A stretch of DNA of 64,000 nucleotides from Microbacter sp049976245 (GTDB lineage: Bacteria > Bacteroidota > Bacteroidia > Bacteroidales > Paludibacteraceae), in NCBI GenBank assembly GCA_049976245.1, contig JBMFIQ010000004.1, positions 1 to 64,000 on the forward strand. The letters are read 5' to 3'. How positions within the stretch are numbered: position 1 is the first letter of the stretch; every line of letters begins with the position of its first letter. This document shows positions 52,674 through 61,162 of the stretch, piece by piece. Below the pieces are notes generated by a model. It saw nothing but the letters and a program-made list of their open reading frames with translations. It did not search any database and was not told the origin of the DNA. The position numbers were made by a program, and so were the translations under genes.

Positions 52674-54797
52674 ATGCGTCCAACATTTAATAATCTCCAA
52701 CTGCAAGGAGAATCAAACAACAACGTCACGCTTTCAACAACCGAATGGCTGACACCTGAACTCATTCATGTTAAATCCGTCTATTCAAAAAAAGACCTCG
52801 AAGGAATGGAACACCTTGATTATGCGGCAGGCATTCCTCCTTTTTTAAGAGGTCCTTACAGCGCCATGTACGCCATGCGTCCATGGACCATCAGACAATA
52901 CGCCGGATTTTCAACTGCTGCCGAATCAAATGCTTTCTACCGCCGAAATTTGGCCAGCGGCCAAAAAGGCCTTTCCGTAGCCTTTGACTTACCAACCCAT
53001 CGAGGTTACGATGCTGACCACGAACGCGTGGTAGGCGACGTTGGTAAAGCCGGGGTGTCCATCTGTTCAGTAGAAGACATGAAAGTACTTTTTGACGGCA
53101 TTCCTCTCAACAAAATGTCTGTTTCAATGACCATGAACGGTGCCGTTTTGCCCATTATGGCATTTTATATCATTGCCGGATTGGAACAGGGCGCAAAACT
53201 GGAAGAATTGTCAGGAACAATTCAAAACGACATCCTAAAAGAATTCATGGTACGAAACACGTATATTTATCCACCGGCTTTTTCAATGAAAATCATTGCC
53301 GATATTTTTGAATATACGTCAAAATACATGCCCAAATTCAACTCCATTTCCATTTCCGGCTATCACATGCAGGAAGCAGGTGCAACAGCCGACATTGAAT
53401 TGGCTTACACGCTGGCTGACGGGCTCGAATATTTACGAGCAGGAATCAATGCCGGAATGGACATCGATGCTTTTGCTCCACGATTGTCATTCTTCTGGGC
53501 CATCGGAATGAATCATTTCATGGAAATCGCCAAGATGCGAGCTGCCCGACTTCTGTGGGCCAAGATTGTCAAACAATTTAACCCTAAAGATCCTAAATCA
53601 CTGGCTCTTCGAACTCACAGCCAAACCTCTGGATGGTCACTAACAGAACAAGATCCGTTCAACAATGTTGGAAGAACCTGCATAGAAGCAATGGCAGCTG
53701 CTTTAGGACATACGCAGTCACTTCACACCAATGCGTTGGATGAGGCCATTGCGTTACCAACCGATTTCTCGGCTCGAATTGCCCGAAACACCCAAATTTA
53801 TATTCAGGAAGAAACCAATGTATGTCACGAAATCGATCCATGGGCAGGTTCATATTACGTGGAATCTTTAACCAAAGAGTTAGCCGAAAAAGCATGGACA
53901 CTCATTGAAGAGATTGAACAACTCGGAGGCATGGCCAAAGCCATTGAAACAGGAGTGCCAAAAATGCGCATTGAAGAAGCCGCTGCCCGAACTCAGGCAA
54001 AAATTGATTCAGGACAACAAATCATCGTCGGTGTAAACAAATATCGACTCAACAAAGAAGCACCCATCGATATTCTTGAAGTAGATAATACGGCTGTCAG
54101 ACTACAACAAATAGAACGCCTTAACACGCTTAGAAAGAATCGTGATCAAGCCGCTGTTGACAAAGCTTTGGAAGCCATTACCGAGGCGGTCAAAACAGGC
54201 AAAGGCAATTTATTGACATTAGCCGTCGAAGCAGCCAAAGTGAGAGCCACCTTAGGAGAAATCTCTCTGGCATGCGAAAAAGTAGTTGGTCGTTATGAAG
54301 CAACCATTAGAACCATATCAGGCGTGTATTCATCAGAAACAAAACAAGATCCGGATTTTTTACGTGCTTGCGAACTGACCGAACAGTTTGCTCAAAATGA
54401 AGGACGTCGTCCCCGCATCATGATTGCCAAAATGGGACAAGACGGGCACGATCGCGGTGCCAAAGTAGTGGCCACAGGATATGCCGATTGTGGCTTTGAC
54501 GTTGACATGGGACCATTGTTTCAAACTCCGGCCGAAGCTGCAAAACAAGCAGTCGAAAATGACGTACATGTGTTGGGAGTTTCATCCCTTGCCGCAGGGC
54601 ACAAAACACTCATCCCACAAGTGATTGAAGAATTAAAAAAATTGGGACGTGATGACATCATCGTTATTGCAGGCGGCGTCATTCCTGCTCAAGATTATGA
54701 ATTCTTATACCAATCAGGCGTTGCTGCCATTTTTGGACCGGGAACTTCCATTTCCAAAGCTGCTTGCCAAATCATGGAGATTCTGTTGGAAGATTAA
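52674..54797 (+). CDS. mutB: Methylmalonyl-CoA mutase large (alpha) subunit
   Basis: Catalytic, adenosylcobalamin-binding subunit of 707 residues. The barrel domain has PWTIRQYAGFSTAAESNAFY, SVAFDLPTHRGYD and RTHSQTSGWSLT. The B12 domain near residue 585 has KMGQDGHDRGAKVVATGYAD with the base-off His (DxHxxG) intact, plus a GVSSLAAGH segment. Together with mutA it forms an operon. The adenosyltransferase that supplies its cofactor is encoded at 26.97-27.53 kb. Confidence 0.98.
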   Translation: MRPTFNNLQLQGESNNNVTLSTTEWLTPELIHVKSVYSKKDLEGMEHLDYAAGIPPFLRGPYSAMYAMRPWTIRQYAGFSTAAESNAFYRRNLASGQKGLSVAFDLPTHRGYDADHERVVGDVGKAGVSICSVEDMKVLFDGIPLNKMSVSMTMNGAVLPIMAFYIIAGLEQGAKLEELSGTIQNDILKEFMVRNTYIYPPAFSMKIIADIFEYTSKYMPKFNSISISGYHMQEAGATADIELAYTLADGLEYLRAGINAGMDIDAFAPRLSFFWAIGMNHFMEIAKMRAARLLWAKIVKQFNPKDPKSLALRTHSQTSGWSLTEQDPFNNVGRTCIEAMAAALGHTQSLHTNALDEAIALPTDFSARIARNTQIYIQEETNVCHEIDPWAGSYYVESLTKELAEKAWTLIEEIEQLGGMAKAIETGVPKMRIEEAAARTQAKIDSGQQIIVGVNKYRLNKEAPIDILEVDNTAVRLQQIERLNTLRKNRDQAAVDKALEAITEAVKTGKGNLLTLAVEAAKVRATLGEISLACEKVVGRYEATIRTISGVYSSETKQDPDFLRACELTEQFAQNEGRRPRIMIAKMGQDGHDRGAKVVATGYADCGFDVDMGPLFQTPAEAAKQAVENDVHVLGVSSLAAGHKTLIPQVIEELKKLGRDDIIVIAGGVIPAQDYEFLYQSGVAAIFGPGTSISKAACQIMEILLED

Positions 54798-54873
54798 TTC
54801 CATGCGGCTTACTAAATTCGAAGAAGCTGCATCACGCTTGATCCAGCTTCTTCACTTCAAACACATAGAAACG

Positions 54874-54905
54874 AAAAAAGCCGATCGTTAAGACCGGCTT
54901 TTTTT
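54874..54905. terminator. Bidirectional terminator between mutB and rpsO
   Basis: AAAAAAGCCG (54874-54883) pairs with CGGCTTTTTT (54895-54904). The A-run and T-run on either side serve both the mutAB transcript and the convergent rpsO transcript. Confidence 0.8.
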
Positions 54906-54918
54906 AATGGCAAGAACA

Positions 54919-55188
54919 TTATTTTCTAATGTTCAACTCTTTAATGATGTTCCGATATCTTTCGATATCTTTTGATTTAAGATAGTCGAGCAAACGACGA
55001 CGTTTCCCTACCAACATCACTAAAGCCCGTTCCGTGCTATAATCTTTCGCGTGTAACTTGAGATGTTCAGTTAACGAGCTAATACGGTAAGAAAATAATG
55101 CTATCTGAGCTTCAGGTGACCCAGTATCAGTATTCGACTTCCCGTATTTGCTGAAGATTTCTTGTTTCTTTTCTGCAGTTAAATACAT
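54919..55188 (-). CDS. rpsO: 30S ribosomal protein S15
   Basis: Small-subunit protein of 89 residues, binding the central domain of 16S rRNA. The start MYLTAEKKQEIFSKYGKS matches family length; 15 upstream codons in frame overlap the promoter and are rejected. The S15 signature (TGSPEAQIALFSYRISSLTEHLK, then HAKDYSTERALVMLVGKRRRLLDYL) is complete. It stands alone with its own promoter. Confidence 0.98.
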   Translation of the reverse strand: MYLTAEKKQEIFSKYGKSNTDTGSPEAQIALFSYRISSLTEHLKLHAKDYSTERALVMLVGKRRRLLDYLKSKDIERYRNIIKELNIRK

Positions 55189-55222
55189 TACAAATAAAAT
55201 TTGATGATAAATAATTGAAGCA

Positions 55223-55252
55223 CAAAGGTACAATTTTATTTTGAAAAATCAA
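55223..55252 (-). promoter_or_regulatory. Predicted rpsO promoter
   Basis: On the minus strand TTG (55252-55250), a 19-bp spacer and TACCTTTG (55230-55223), 35 bp before the rpsO ATG. Confidence 0.65.
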
Positions 55253-55387
55253 ATCCAATTGCTCCTATCATTCCAAAAGTTGTAAAAAATAAAACAACAA
55301 CCATTCTCTCGGGATGTTTCAGCTGTTTTTTTGTAATTTTGCAGTACTGAATATAGCCATCAAAGTCAAAAATGTAAAAACAGAACC

Positions 55388-55936
55388 ATGATATTAGACG
55401 AAAGGGAAACGCGATCAAAGCGCATCATTGAAATAGCCGAACTGATTATGACAGCTGCCCGAACCGCTCCGAAAGGGAAAGGCATTGACGTCATTGAAAT
55501 AAAAGCTGCTTTTGGCGACGACATCTCCAAACTGGCTGAAGCAACCCGTCAAAAAGGAGAAGCAACTGGATTAAAATTTATGCTTCGCGATGCGGAAAAT
55601 ATCCTTTCAGCAGATGCTGTCATTTTAATGGGTACCAAAACCAAAGTGCAAGGTCTAAACTGCGGCTATTGCGGCTTGCCGACCTGCGATGAAAAATTGA
55701 AACACGTAGCTGTTCCCTGTGCCATCAACATGGTTGACGTGGGTATCGCCTTGGGATCGGCAGCAGCCACGGCAGCTGATTTAAGAGTTGATTGCCGCAT
55801 CATGTTTTCAGTTGGCTATGCTGTCAATGATCTGAACCTTTTGCCCGGATGTCACTCCATTTACGCCATTCCGTTAAGCATATCATCCAAAAACCCATTC
55901 TTCGATCGTCGTCCTCGCGAGCAACAGACCAAATAA
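55388..55936 (+). CDS. DUF2148 ferredoxin-like domain protein
   Basis: A 182-residue cytoplasmic protein of the DUF2148 family. A cluster of Cys in LNCGYCGLPTCDEK with further conserved Cys in VPCAINMVDVG and DCRIMFSVG suggests an iron-sulphur centre. Function is unknown. The N-terminal part (IAELIMTAARTAPKGKGID) resembles a nitroreductase-like opening found in this family. A TAATTTTG -7-like box at 55334-55341 probably drives it. It converges on rpe with a 9-bp gap between stop codons. Confidence 0.85.
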   Translation: MILDERETRSKRIIEIAELIMTAARTAPKGKGIDVIEIKAAFGDDISKLAEATRQKGEATGLKFMLRDAENILSADAVILMGTKTKVQGLNCGYCGLPTCDEKLKHVAVPCAINMVDVGIALGSAAATAADLRVDCRIMFSVGYAVNDLNLLPGCHSIYAIPLSISSKNPFFDRRPREQQTK

Positions 55937-55945
55937 TACATTGAA

Positions 55946-56605
55946 TTACAAAGATTTGAGGTGATGAATTGTTTGAATGGGATCAGACGACGAAAACACA
56001 AAATTTCCTGCTACCAACACATCGACGCCTGCTTCTTTTAATTTTTTCCCGGTTTCAAGATTCACGCCACCATCCACTTCGATCAATGTATGAGCTTGAG
56101 TACGGGCAATCAATTCTTTTAATTCAACAATCTTATTGTAAGTTTGTTCAATAAACCGCTGCCCGCCAAAACCGGGATTAACACTCATAATCAACACAAT
56201 ATCCAATTCACGAATAATTTCTTTCAAAAGCATCACCGGAGTATGTGGATTCAGAGCTACTCCTGCTTTCATTCCTGCTTGATGAATGGATTGAATGGTA
56301 CGATTCAAATGCACACAAGCTTCATAATGAACCGTCAAGTGAGCAACACCGGCTTGTTGAAACCGATCGATGTATTCATCTGCATGAGCAATCATCAAAT
56401 GAGCATCCATTGGTTTTTTACAAAGCGCCTTGATCGATTCAATCACCGGAAATCCAAACGAAATGTTTGGAACGAAAACACCATCCATGATGTCAAGATG
56501 AAACCAATCGGCCTCACTTCGATTGATCATGTCAATGTCGTGTTGCAAATTGGCAAAATTGGCCGATAACAACGAAGGAGCTACAAGCAATGAAGAACGA
56601 TTCAT
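55946..56605 (-). CDS. rpe: Ribulose-phosphate 3-epimerase
   Basis: Interconverts ribulose 5-phosphate and xylulose 5-phosphate. The 219-residue TIM barrel has APSLLSANFANL, the metal His/Asp sites in FHLDIMDGVFVPNISFG and AHLMI, and the phosphate-binding MSVNPGFGGQRF. The catalytic Asp is in LIEVDGGVN. It lies 39 bp after trpS on the same strand and probably forms an operon with it. Confidence 0.97.
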   Translation of the reverse strand: MNRSSLLVAPSLLSANFANLQHDIDMINRSEADWFHLDIMDGVFVPNISFGFPVIESIKALCKKPMDAHLMIAHADEYIDRFQQAGVAHLTVHYEACVHLNRTIQSIHQAGMKAGVALNPHTPVMLLKEIIRELDIVLIMSVNPGFGGQRFIEQTYNKIVELKELIARTQAHTLIEVDGGVNLETGKKLKEAGVDVLVAGNFVFSSSDPIQTIHHLKSL

Positions 56606-56644
56606 GTGGATCGATAAATTAAAAGATACATCATCAAACGACCT

Positions 56645-57643
56645 TTAAAACGGTTTAAAACCAATGATTTCGCGCACTTCTCGAATGGTTTTCGAAGCGC
56701 TGGCATGAGCCTTTTCACGACCCATCTCGGCTACACGATGCAAATAATTTTCATCATTTTTTATTTCGATGATTTTCTCCCTCAACGGCGTTGTAAATTT
56801 GATCATATCCTCAGCCAGTTGTTTTTTCAAATCACCATAACGAATCTGGCAGGTTGCGTATTGTTCATCAAAATATTTAACGGTAGAAGGATCGGACACG
56901 GCTTTCAACAAGCTGAACAAATTCTCAATCACTTCCGGTTTTGTTTGATTCATTTCCGTCGGACCGGCGTCCGTAACGGCACGCATCACCTTTTTTCGAA
57001 TCACTTCAGGTTCATCCACCAGAAAAATGGCATTCCCTTCTCCTTCCGATTTCCCCATTTTCCCACTTCCGTTCAGCCCTGGGATTTTTATTAGTTCTTC
57101 CCCAAAATTAAAAGCTTGTGGCTCGGGAAAATAATCAGTTTTATACATCCGATTAAATCGATTACCAAAAGTACGAGTCATTTCAAGATGTTGTTCCTGA
57201 TCCTTTCCAACCGGCACTTTTGTTGCACGATGAATCAAAATATCGGCTGCCATCAGCGTTGGATAGGTCAACAAACCGGCATTTACGTTATCCGGCTGTT
57301 TCCGAATTTTTTCTTTGAACGACGTACAACGTTCCAACTCCCCGATATAAGCATTCATGTTAAAGAAGAGATACAATTCGATGGTTTCGGGCAAATCACT
57401 TTGAACATACAAAGCAGATTTCTCAGGATCAAGCCCTGCTGCCAAATACTCTGCTAGGATTTGTTTGACATTCCCATGTAAATCCTGTGGTGTCGGATGG
57501 GTGGTTAATGAATGATAATCAGCAATAAAGAAATAACACTGATGCTCATTCTGCATTTTGATAAAATTGCGCAACGCTCCAAAATAATTTCCAATATGTA
57601 AATTTCCGGTTGGTCGAATTCCACTGACAACAATTTCACTCAT
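56645..57643 (-). CDS. trpS: Tryptophanyl-tRNA synthetase
   Basis: Class I synthetase for tRNA-Trp. The start MSEIVVSGIRPTGNLHIGNY gives 332 residues; a start seven codons earlier in a poly-pyrimidine stretch is unlikely. The HIGH motif is HIGN and the KMSKS motif is the variant KMGKS (LNGSGKMGKSEG). Trp-binding and dimer segments, including VPVGKDQEQHLEMTR, are present. First gene of trpS-rpe. Confidence 0.97.
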   Translation of the reverse strand: MSEIVVSGIRPTGNLHIGNYFGALRNFIKMQNEHQCYFFIADYHSLTTHPTPQDLHGNVKQILAEYLAAGLDPEKSALYVQSDLPETIELYLFFNMNAYIGELERCTSFKEKIRKQPDNVNAGLLTYPTLMAADILIHRATKVPVGKDQEQHLEMTRTFGNRFNRMYKTDYFPEPQAFNFGEELIKIPGLNGSGKMGKSEGEGNAIFLVDEPEVIRKKVMRAVTDAGPTEMNQTKPEVIENLFSLLKAVSDPSTVKYFDEQYATCQIRYGDLKKQLAEDMIKFTTPLREKIIEIKNDENYLHRVAEMGREKAHASASKTIREVREIIGFKPF

Positions 57644-57661
57644 TTCTTTTTCTTTTTTTTG

Positions 57662-57691
57662 CAAAGATACGTCTAATTAAAACATGAACAA
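57662..57691 (-). promoter_or_regulatory. Predicted trpS promoter
   Basis: On the minus strand TTG (57691-57689), a 19-bp spacer and TATCTTTG (57669-57662), giving a 5' UTR of about 10-15 nt before trpS. Confidence 0.6.
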
Positions 57692-57787
57692 AAACTCAAA
57701 GCCAATCTTGTCCTGATCGATGCGCTCGAAACTCTCAAGAGCTTTCAATCATTCAGCATGAATCAAACGAAAAAATCACATTTTCTC

Positions 57788-59026
57788 CTACAAGAACGGC
57801 GTCACCAACAACGAAAGTGACATGGCCACAAGAATGACCACCGTAAACCATCCAATATAGTTTACAACCGGTTTGTTGGTATATTCGCCCATCAACTTTT
57901 TCTTGTTCACCAACAGAATCATGCTCACCAAAACCACCGGCAATAGAACGGCATTGATGACCTGAGTCCAGAGCGAAATGGCTATCAATGGAGCATTGGG
58001 CATTAAAATGATGATCATGCCAAGCAATAAAATGCCGGTGTAAAGCACATAAAATTCTGGCGCTTCATCCCATTTCTTATCAATGCCGGCTTCAAAACCA
58101 AATGCTTCAGAAACATAAAATGCGGTAGCCAGGGGCAAAATAACTGCAGAAAAAATGGAGGCTATAAAAAATCCAAAAGCAAAAACCGCCGAAGCAAAAT
58201 CTCCTGCCAAAGGCTTCAAAGCTAAAGCAGCATCTTTGGCATCGTTGATTTGAATGTGCTGTTCGAATAGCGTTGACGAACAAGCCACCATGATGAAAAA
58301 TGCCACCACCACAGTAGCTAAACTGCCAATTAGAATATCGACCAATACAAATTTATATTGTGTAATTTTCAACTTTTTTTCAATCACCGACGATTGCATG
58401 TAAAACTGCATCCACGGAGCAATGGTAGTTCCCACAATACCGAGCACCATGGTCATCGAAGTGGTATTGAGCGACATTTCGGGTTTAATGATCGATTTCC
58501 CGATGGCGCTCCAGTCGGGATGTCCCATGACTGCTGAAATAATGTACACTAAAAGCGAAGCGCTGAAGATAAGAAAAATTTTTTCAGCAAAGGTATAATT
58601 CCCTTTTACGACCAAAATCCATACAATGAATCCCACCAAAGGAACAGAAATGTACTTACTGACTCCGAAAATTTCCAAACTACCGGCCACACCGGCAAAT
58701 TCGGTTGTTGTATTCCCAATGTCGGCAATCAATAATCCCATGAAAATAAAAAAAGTCACTTTCACACCGGCATTCTCACGAATCAGCGTAGCCAGCCCTT
58801 TCCCTGTAACAATTCCCATTCGGGCATTCATTTCCTGCACAATAAAGAGCACAATAAACGACGGAATCAATGTCCAAATCAATTGATTTCCGTAAAGCGC
58901 ACCGGCCACAGAATAAGTAGTGATGCCTCCGGCATCGTTATCAACACTTCCGGTAATGATTCCCGGCCCCAGAATAGCCAAAAAAATGGCAATATTTTTG
59001 AAAAATGAATTTTTGCTATTTGTCAT
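57788..59026 (-). CDS. mntH: Nramp family divalent metal transporter
   Basis: Proton-coupled importer for Mn2+ or Fe2+, with 412 residues and about eleven membrane helices. The metal-binding helix-1 motif reads GSVDNDAGGITTYSVAGALYG, a D-N-D-A version of the canonical DPGN, so metal specificity may differ from classical MntH. The helix-6 region GIVGTTIAPWMQFYMQSSV has the conserved APWM-type segment in place of the usual MPHN. These are features of the NRMT/Nramp-related Mg or Mn group rather than canonical Nramp. It starts 18 bp after the MgtE-N/CBS gene, in one operon. Confidence 0.85.
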   Translation of the reverse strand: MTNSKNSFFKNIAIFLAILGPGIITGSVDNDAGGITTYSVAGALYGNQLIWTLIPSFIVLFIVQEMNARMGIVTGKGLATLIRENAGVKVTFFIFMGLLIADIGNTTTEFAGVAGSLEIFGVSKYISVPLVGFIVWILVVKGNYTFAEKIFLIFSASLLVYIISAVMGHPDWSAIGKSIIKPEMSLNTTSMTMVLGIVGTTIAPWMQFYMQSSVIEKKLKITQYKFVLVDILIGSLATVVVAFFIMVACSSTLFEQHIQINDAKDAALALKPLAGDFASAVFAFGFFIASIFSAVILPLATAFYVSEAFGFEAGIDKKWDEAPEFYVLYTGILLLGMIIILMPNAPLIAISLWTQVINAVLLPVVLVSMILLVNKKKLMGEYTNKPVVNYIGWFTVVILVAMSLSLLVTPFL

Positions 59027-59044
59027 GACACCTCATCCTCCATG

Positions 59045-60322
59045 TTAGATTGTTCTGCGTTTGTCCATTAAATCGTCCACCACGTCATCAATGATCACCA
59101 TTCCCTCCAATTCTTCATTGTCGTTGGTCACGGGAACGCCTAAAAGATTGTACTTCGAAACCAACTCGGAAATGGAATCCAGTTTGTCATAATCATAAAC
59201 CTGAAAAGGATGATCGTTCATGATATTTTTCAGCGGTGTATCAGGCGAAGAGATCAAAACATCGCGAATGGAGAAAGTTCCTACCAAGCGACGTTGTGAA
59301 TCCAACACAAACAAGTTGTACAATTCAGCCATTTCAGGTTTTTCCTCACGAATGGTGTTTAGCACATCGCCCACAGTTTGATCTTCATTGAACGTCAACA
59401 CGTTGGTTGTCATGATGCTGCCAACGGACGAATCAGGATATTGCAACAATTCCCTCACTTCATCGGAAACTTCAGGCTCCATTTCCTCAAGTAACATGGC
59501 AGCCCGATCATCTTCCAGGTTCTCCATCAAATCGGCAGCTTCGTTAGCCGGCATTTTTTCAAGCACATCAGCTGCTTTTTCAATCGAAAGACTTTCAATG
59601 ATATGCACTTGTTCTTTGGTTTCCAATTCTTCAAGCACATCGGCAGCCGTTTCTTCATCCAACGCCGAAAAGACCGAAGTTTTTGAATCTTTTCCCAAAT
59701 CCTCAATAATATCGGCCAAATCCGACGGGTGCAAGGTGTTCAATTTGGTAAAGGGAGTGCTTAACTTGATGTTAAGTGAAGAAAAATCAATGGCTTCCAC
59801 ATCGTCCCACAAAATAAATTTGGACGGGATTTTAATGTGAAAAGGCTGCAAGATGTTTTTGATCACTTTGAAAATACCAATCCGTCGCAACAAGCCTTCC
59901 AGCCCTACATCGACAGCCACCACAAAAGCACCTGACGACAAAGCAACCATCCGAACATCGTTCACACGAACCAACTTGCGACCGTTGATGTCAACAATTT
60001 GTTTATCGAGAATGGTATCCTTCAACAAAAACGTGCTGTTCAAAACTTCATTCGGCACATCGGTCATGCTTTGACATTGCACTTTGTAACGTGTGTTGAA
60101 CTTAACAATTTGAACGTTGATTAATGAAACATTCCGCACCGATTTGCCCTGCTTGATGCAAAAAGCAATAATTTTCGGGCGATGAGATTTTTCAACGGCA
60201 GCTTGATTGCTCATGGGCAATTGAACATAAACATCCAAAATTTTGCCCAAAACATTTTCGCGGGCGTCAAATAATTTGCACCCGATCAGTCTGCTCAAAT
60301 AAAAAGTGGTGAGAGAAGTCAT
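59045..60322 (-). CDS. Soluble PRC-barrel/MgtE-N/CBS protein coupled to Nramp-like transporter
   Basis: A 425-residue cytoplasmic protein without membrane helices. The N-terminal part (about 1-190) contains PRC-barrel-like segments (RLIGCKLFDARENVLGKILDVYVQ; GRKLVRVNDVRMV). An MgtE N-terminal superhelical domain follows at about 210-310 (HPSDLADIIEDLG, EKAADVLEKMPANEAADLMENL). A CBS pair closes it (SIMTTNVLTFNEDQTVGDVL; VPVTNDNEELEGMVIIDDV). MgtE-N and CBS together sense Mg2+ in MgtE; here they probably gate or regulate the Nramp-like transporter that follows. The ATG at 60322 has AGGAGG with a 4-nt spacer; an upstream TTG frame is rejected. The MgtE membrane part is not lost by damage, since this architecture recurs with Nramp genes elsewhere. 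Confidence 0.85.
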   Translation of the reverse strand: MTSLTTFYLSRLIGCKLFDARENVLGKILDVYVQLPMSNQAAVEKSHRPKIIAFCIKQGKSVRNVSLINVQIVKFNTRYKVQCQSMTDVPNEVLNSTFLLKDTILDKQIVDINGRKLVRVNDVRMVALSSGAFVVAVDVGLEGLLRRIGIFKVIKNILQPFHIKIPSKFILWDDVEAIDFSSLNIKLSTPFTKLNTLHPSDLADIIEDLGKDSKTSVFSALDEETAADVLEELETKEQVHIIESLSIEKAADVLEKMPANEAADLMENLEDDRAAMLLEEMEPEVSDEVRELLQYPDSSVGSIMTTNVLTFNEDQTVGDVLNTIREEKPEMAELYNLFVLDSQRRLVGTFSIRDVLISSPDTPLKNIMNDHPFQVYDYDKLDSISELVSKYNLLGVPVTNDNEELEGMVIIDDVVDDLMDKRRTI

Positions 60323-60447
60323 TTCGCCTCCTTCTTTTAGGGGTTTAGAAGGAAGCAAACGGACCGGCTTCCTTACTAAACGCAAGTTAATACTAAATAA
60401 TTCGCCGGACCATCATCCATGATGAGTTACATTTTAAAATTATGTTG
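60323..60447 (-). promoter_or_regulatory. Structured leader of the MgtE-N/Nramp operon
   Basis: The 5' UTR of about 120 nt can form two competing hairpins on the minus strand. Stem 1: AAGGAAGC (60374-60367) with GCTTCCTT (60356-60349). Stem 2: CCTTCT (60352-60347) with AGAAGG (60335-60330), which includes part of the AGAAGGAGG ribosome binding site. The two stems share four bases and exclude each other. No known metal riboswitch class was recognised. Confidence 0.45.
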
Positions 60448-60478
60448 CAAAGATAAGGCTATTTTTTTAATCCGTCAG
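60448..60478 (-). promoter_or_regulatory. Predicted promoter of the MgtE-N/Nramp operon
   Basis: On the minus strand a perfect TATCTTTG (60455-60448) is preceded at a 20-bp distance by CTG (60478-60476), a weak -33. It gives a leader of about 120 nt. Confidence 0.45.
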
Positions 60479-60506
60479 TTAGAAATGGTTTTTATAATTC
60501 AAATTA

Positions 60507-60674
60507 TTGTTAATGAGTAAAAACAACATCCTCCGTTTCAAAGTTAATTCCAAAAATAAAGGAAGATCGATTCAATAAATTAAATATCNNNNTTGTTAAT
60601 GAGTAAAAACAACATCCTCCGTTTCAAAGTTAATTCCAAAAATAAAGGAAGATCGATTCAATAAATTAAATATC
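60507..60674. other. Assembly gap (four N) flanked by an exact 82-bp duplication
   Basis: Bases 60507-60588 and 60593-60674 are identical (TTGTTAATGAG...TTAAATATC), separated only by NNNN at 60589-60592. Identical ends on both sides of an N gap are the usual sign of two contigs that overlap but were not merged. The true sequence probably has one copy. Confidence 0.8.
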
Positions 60675-60676
60675 AA

Positions 60677-61116
60677 TAAGTTTATTCAACTTTCGCATTT
60701 TTATTACAAGGGGCTTCCGCCCCTTAACCCTGACTTCCTTTTTCCTCCCGCAAGCGGGATGTTCCACTTGACGCAAAAAGGAAGTAAAAAAGTCAAGACT
60801 GCGCCCGCCTCACTCGAAAAATGGTCGGGATGAAGGCTTAAATCGTCCAACTCGCTCCTTCGTCGCTCAAACAGGAACGATTTTTATAGCCTTCATCCCT
60901 TATTTTTCGGCTCGCCGGACGAGGTCATCCCTTAATCAATGATCTTTTGTAAGAATCAACATTATTTCTTCTTCAACTAAAAATGCATCAATAGGATAAG
61001 TCAATTATTTTTTTTCTTCAATATTAAAGTTTTAAGAAACTGATTATCAGATTAAATTCATCTAATCATACCTACAAATCAAATCATTATTTGCTTGCGA
61101 AAGTTGAATAAGTTTA
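60677..61116. mobile_element. Non-coding element with 21-bp terminal inverted repeats (MITE-like)
   Basis: Left end TAAGTTTATTCAACTTTCGCA (60677-60697, 21 bases, first 20 shown in parts: TAAGT, then TTATTCAACTTTCGCA) mirrors the right end at 61096-61116. Nineteen of 21 positions pair, including 16 consecutive. CAA flanks both ends and could be a 3-bp target duplication. No ORF lies inside. The core (60708-60925) is GC-rich and forms nested hairpins, unlike the AT-rich flanks. It is probably a non-autonomous transposable element or a domesticated structured repeat. Confidence 0.55.
60708..60925. ncRNA. GC-rich multi-hairpin core of the 440-bp element
   Basis: Three hairpins can be drawn. AAGGGGC/GCCCCTT (60708-60714, 60719-60725) has a 4-nt loop. 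ACTTCCTTTTT/AAAAAGGAAGT (60733-60743, 60775-60785) encloses CCCG/CGGG. A long arm 60815-60846 pairs with 60877-60909, including GGGATGAAGGCT/AGCCTTCATCCC and AAATCGT/ACGATTT. I recall similar GC-rich blocks in intergenic DNA of other Bacteroidetes. Whether it is transcribed is unknown; the ncRNA type is tentative. Confidence 0.35.
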
Positions 61117-61162
61117 CAATAAATATTGCGCGCAAATAATGCCTTCCGTCACCGTTAAAAGA

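Noticed and set aside
60322..60385. Longer start (TTG at 60385) for the MgtE-N/CBS protein
   Set aside because: The ATG at 60322 has AGGAGG at a proper distance; the extension lies in the structured leader.
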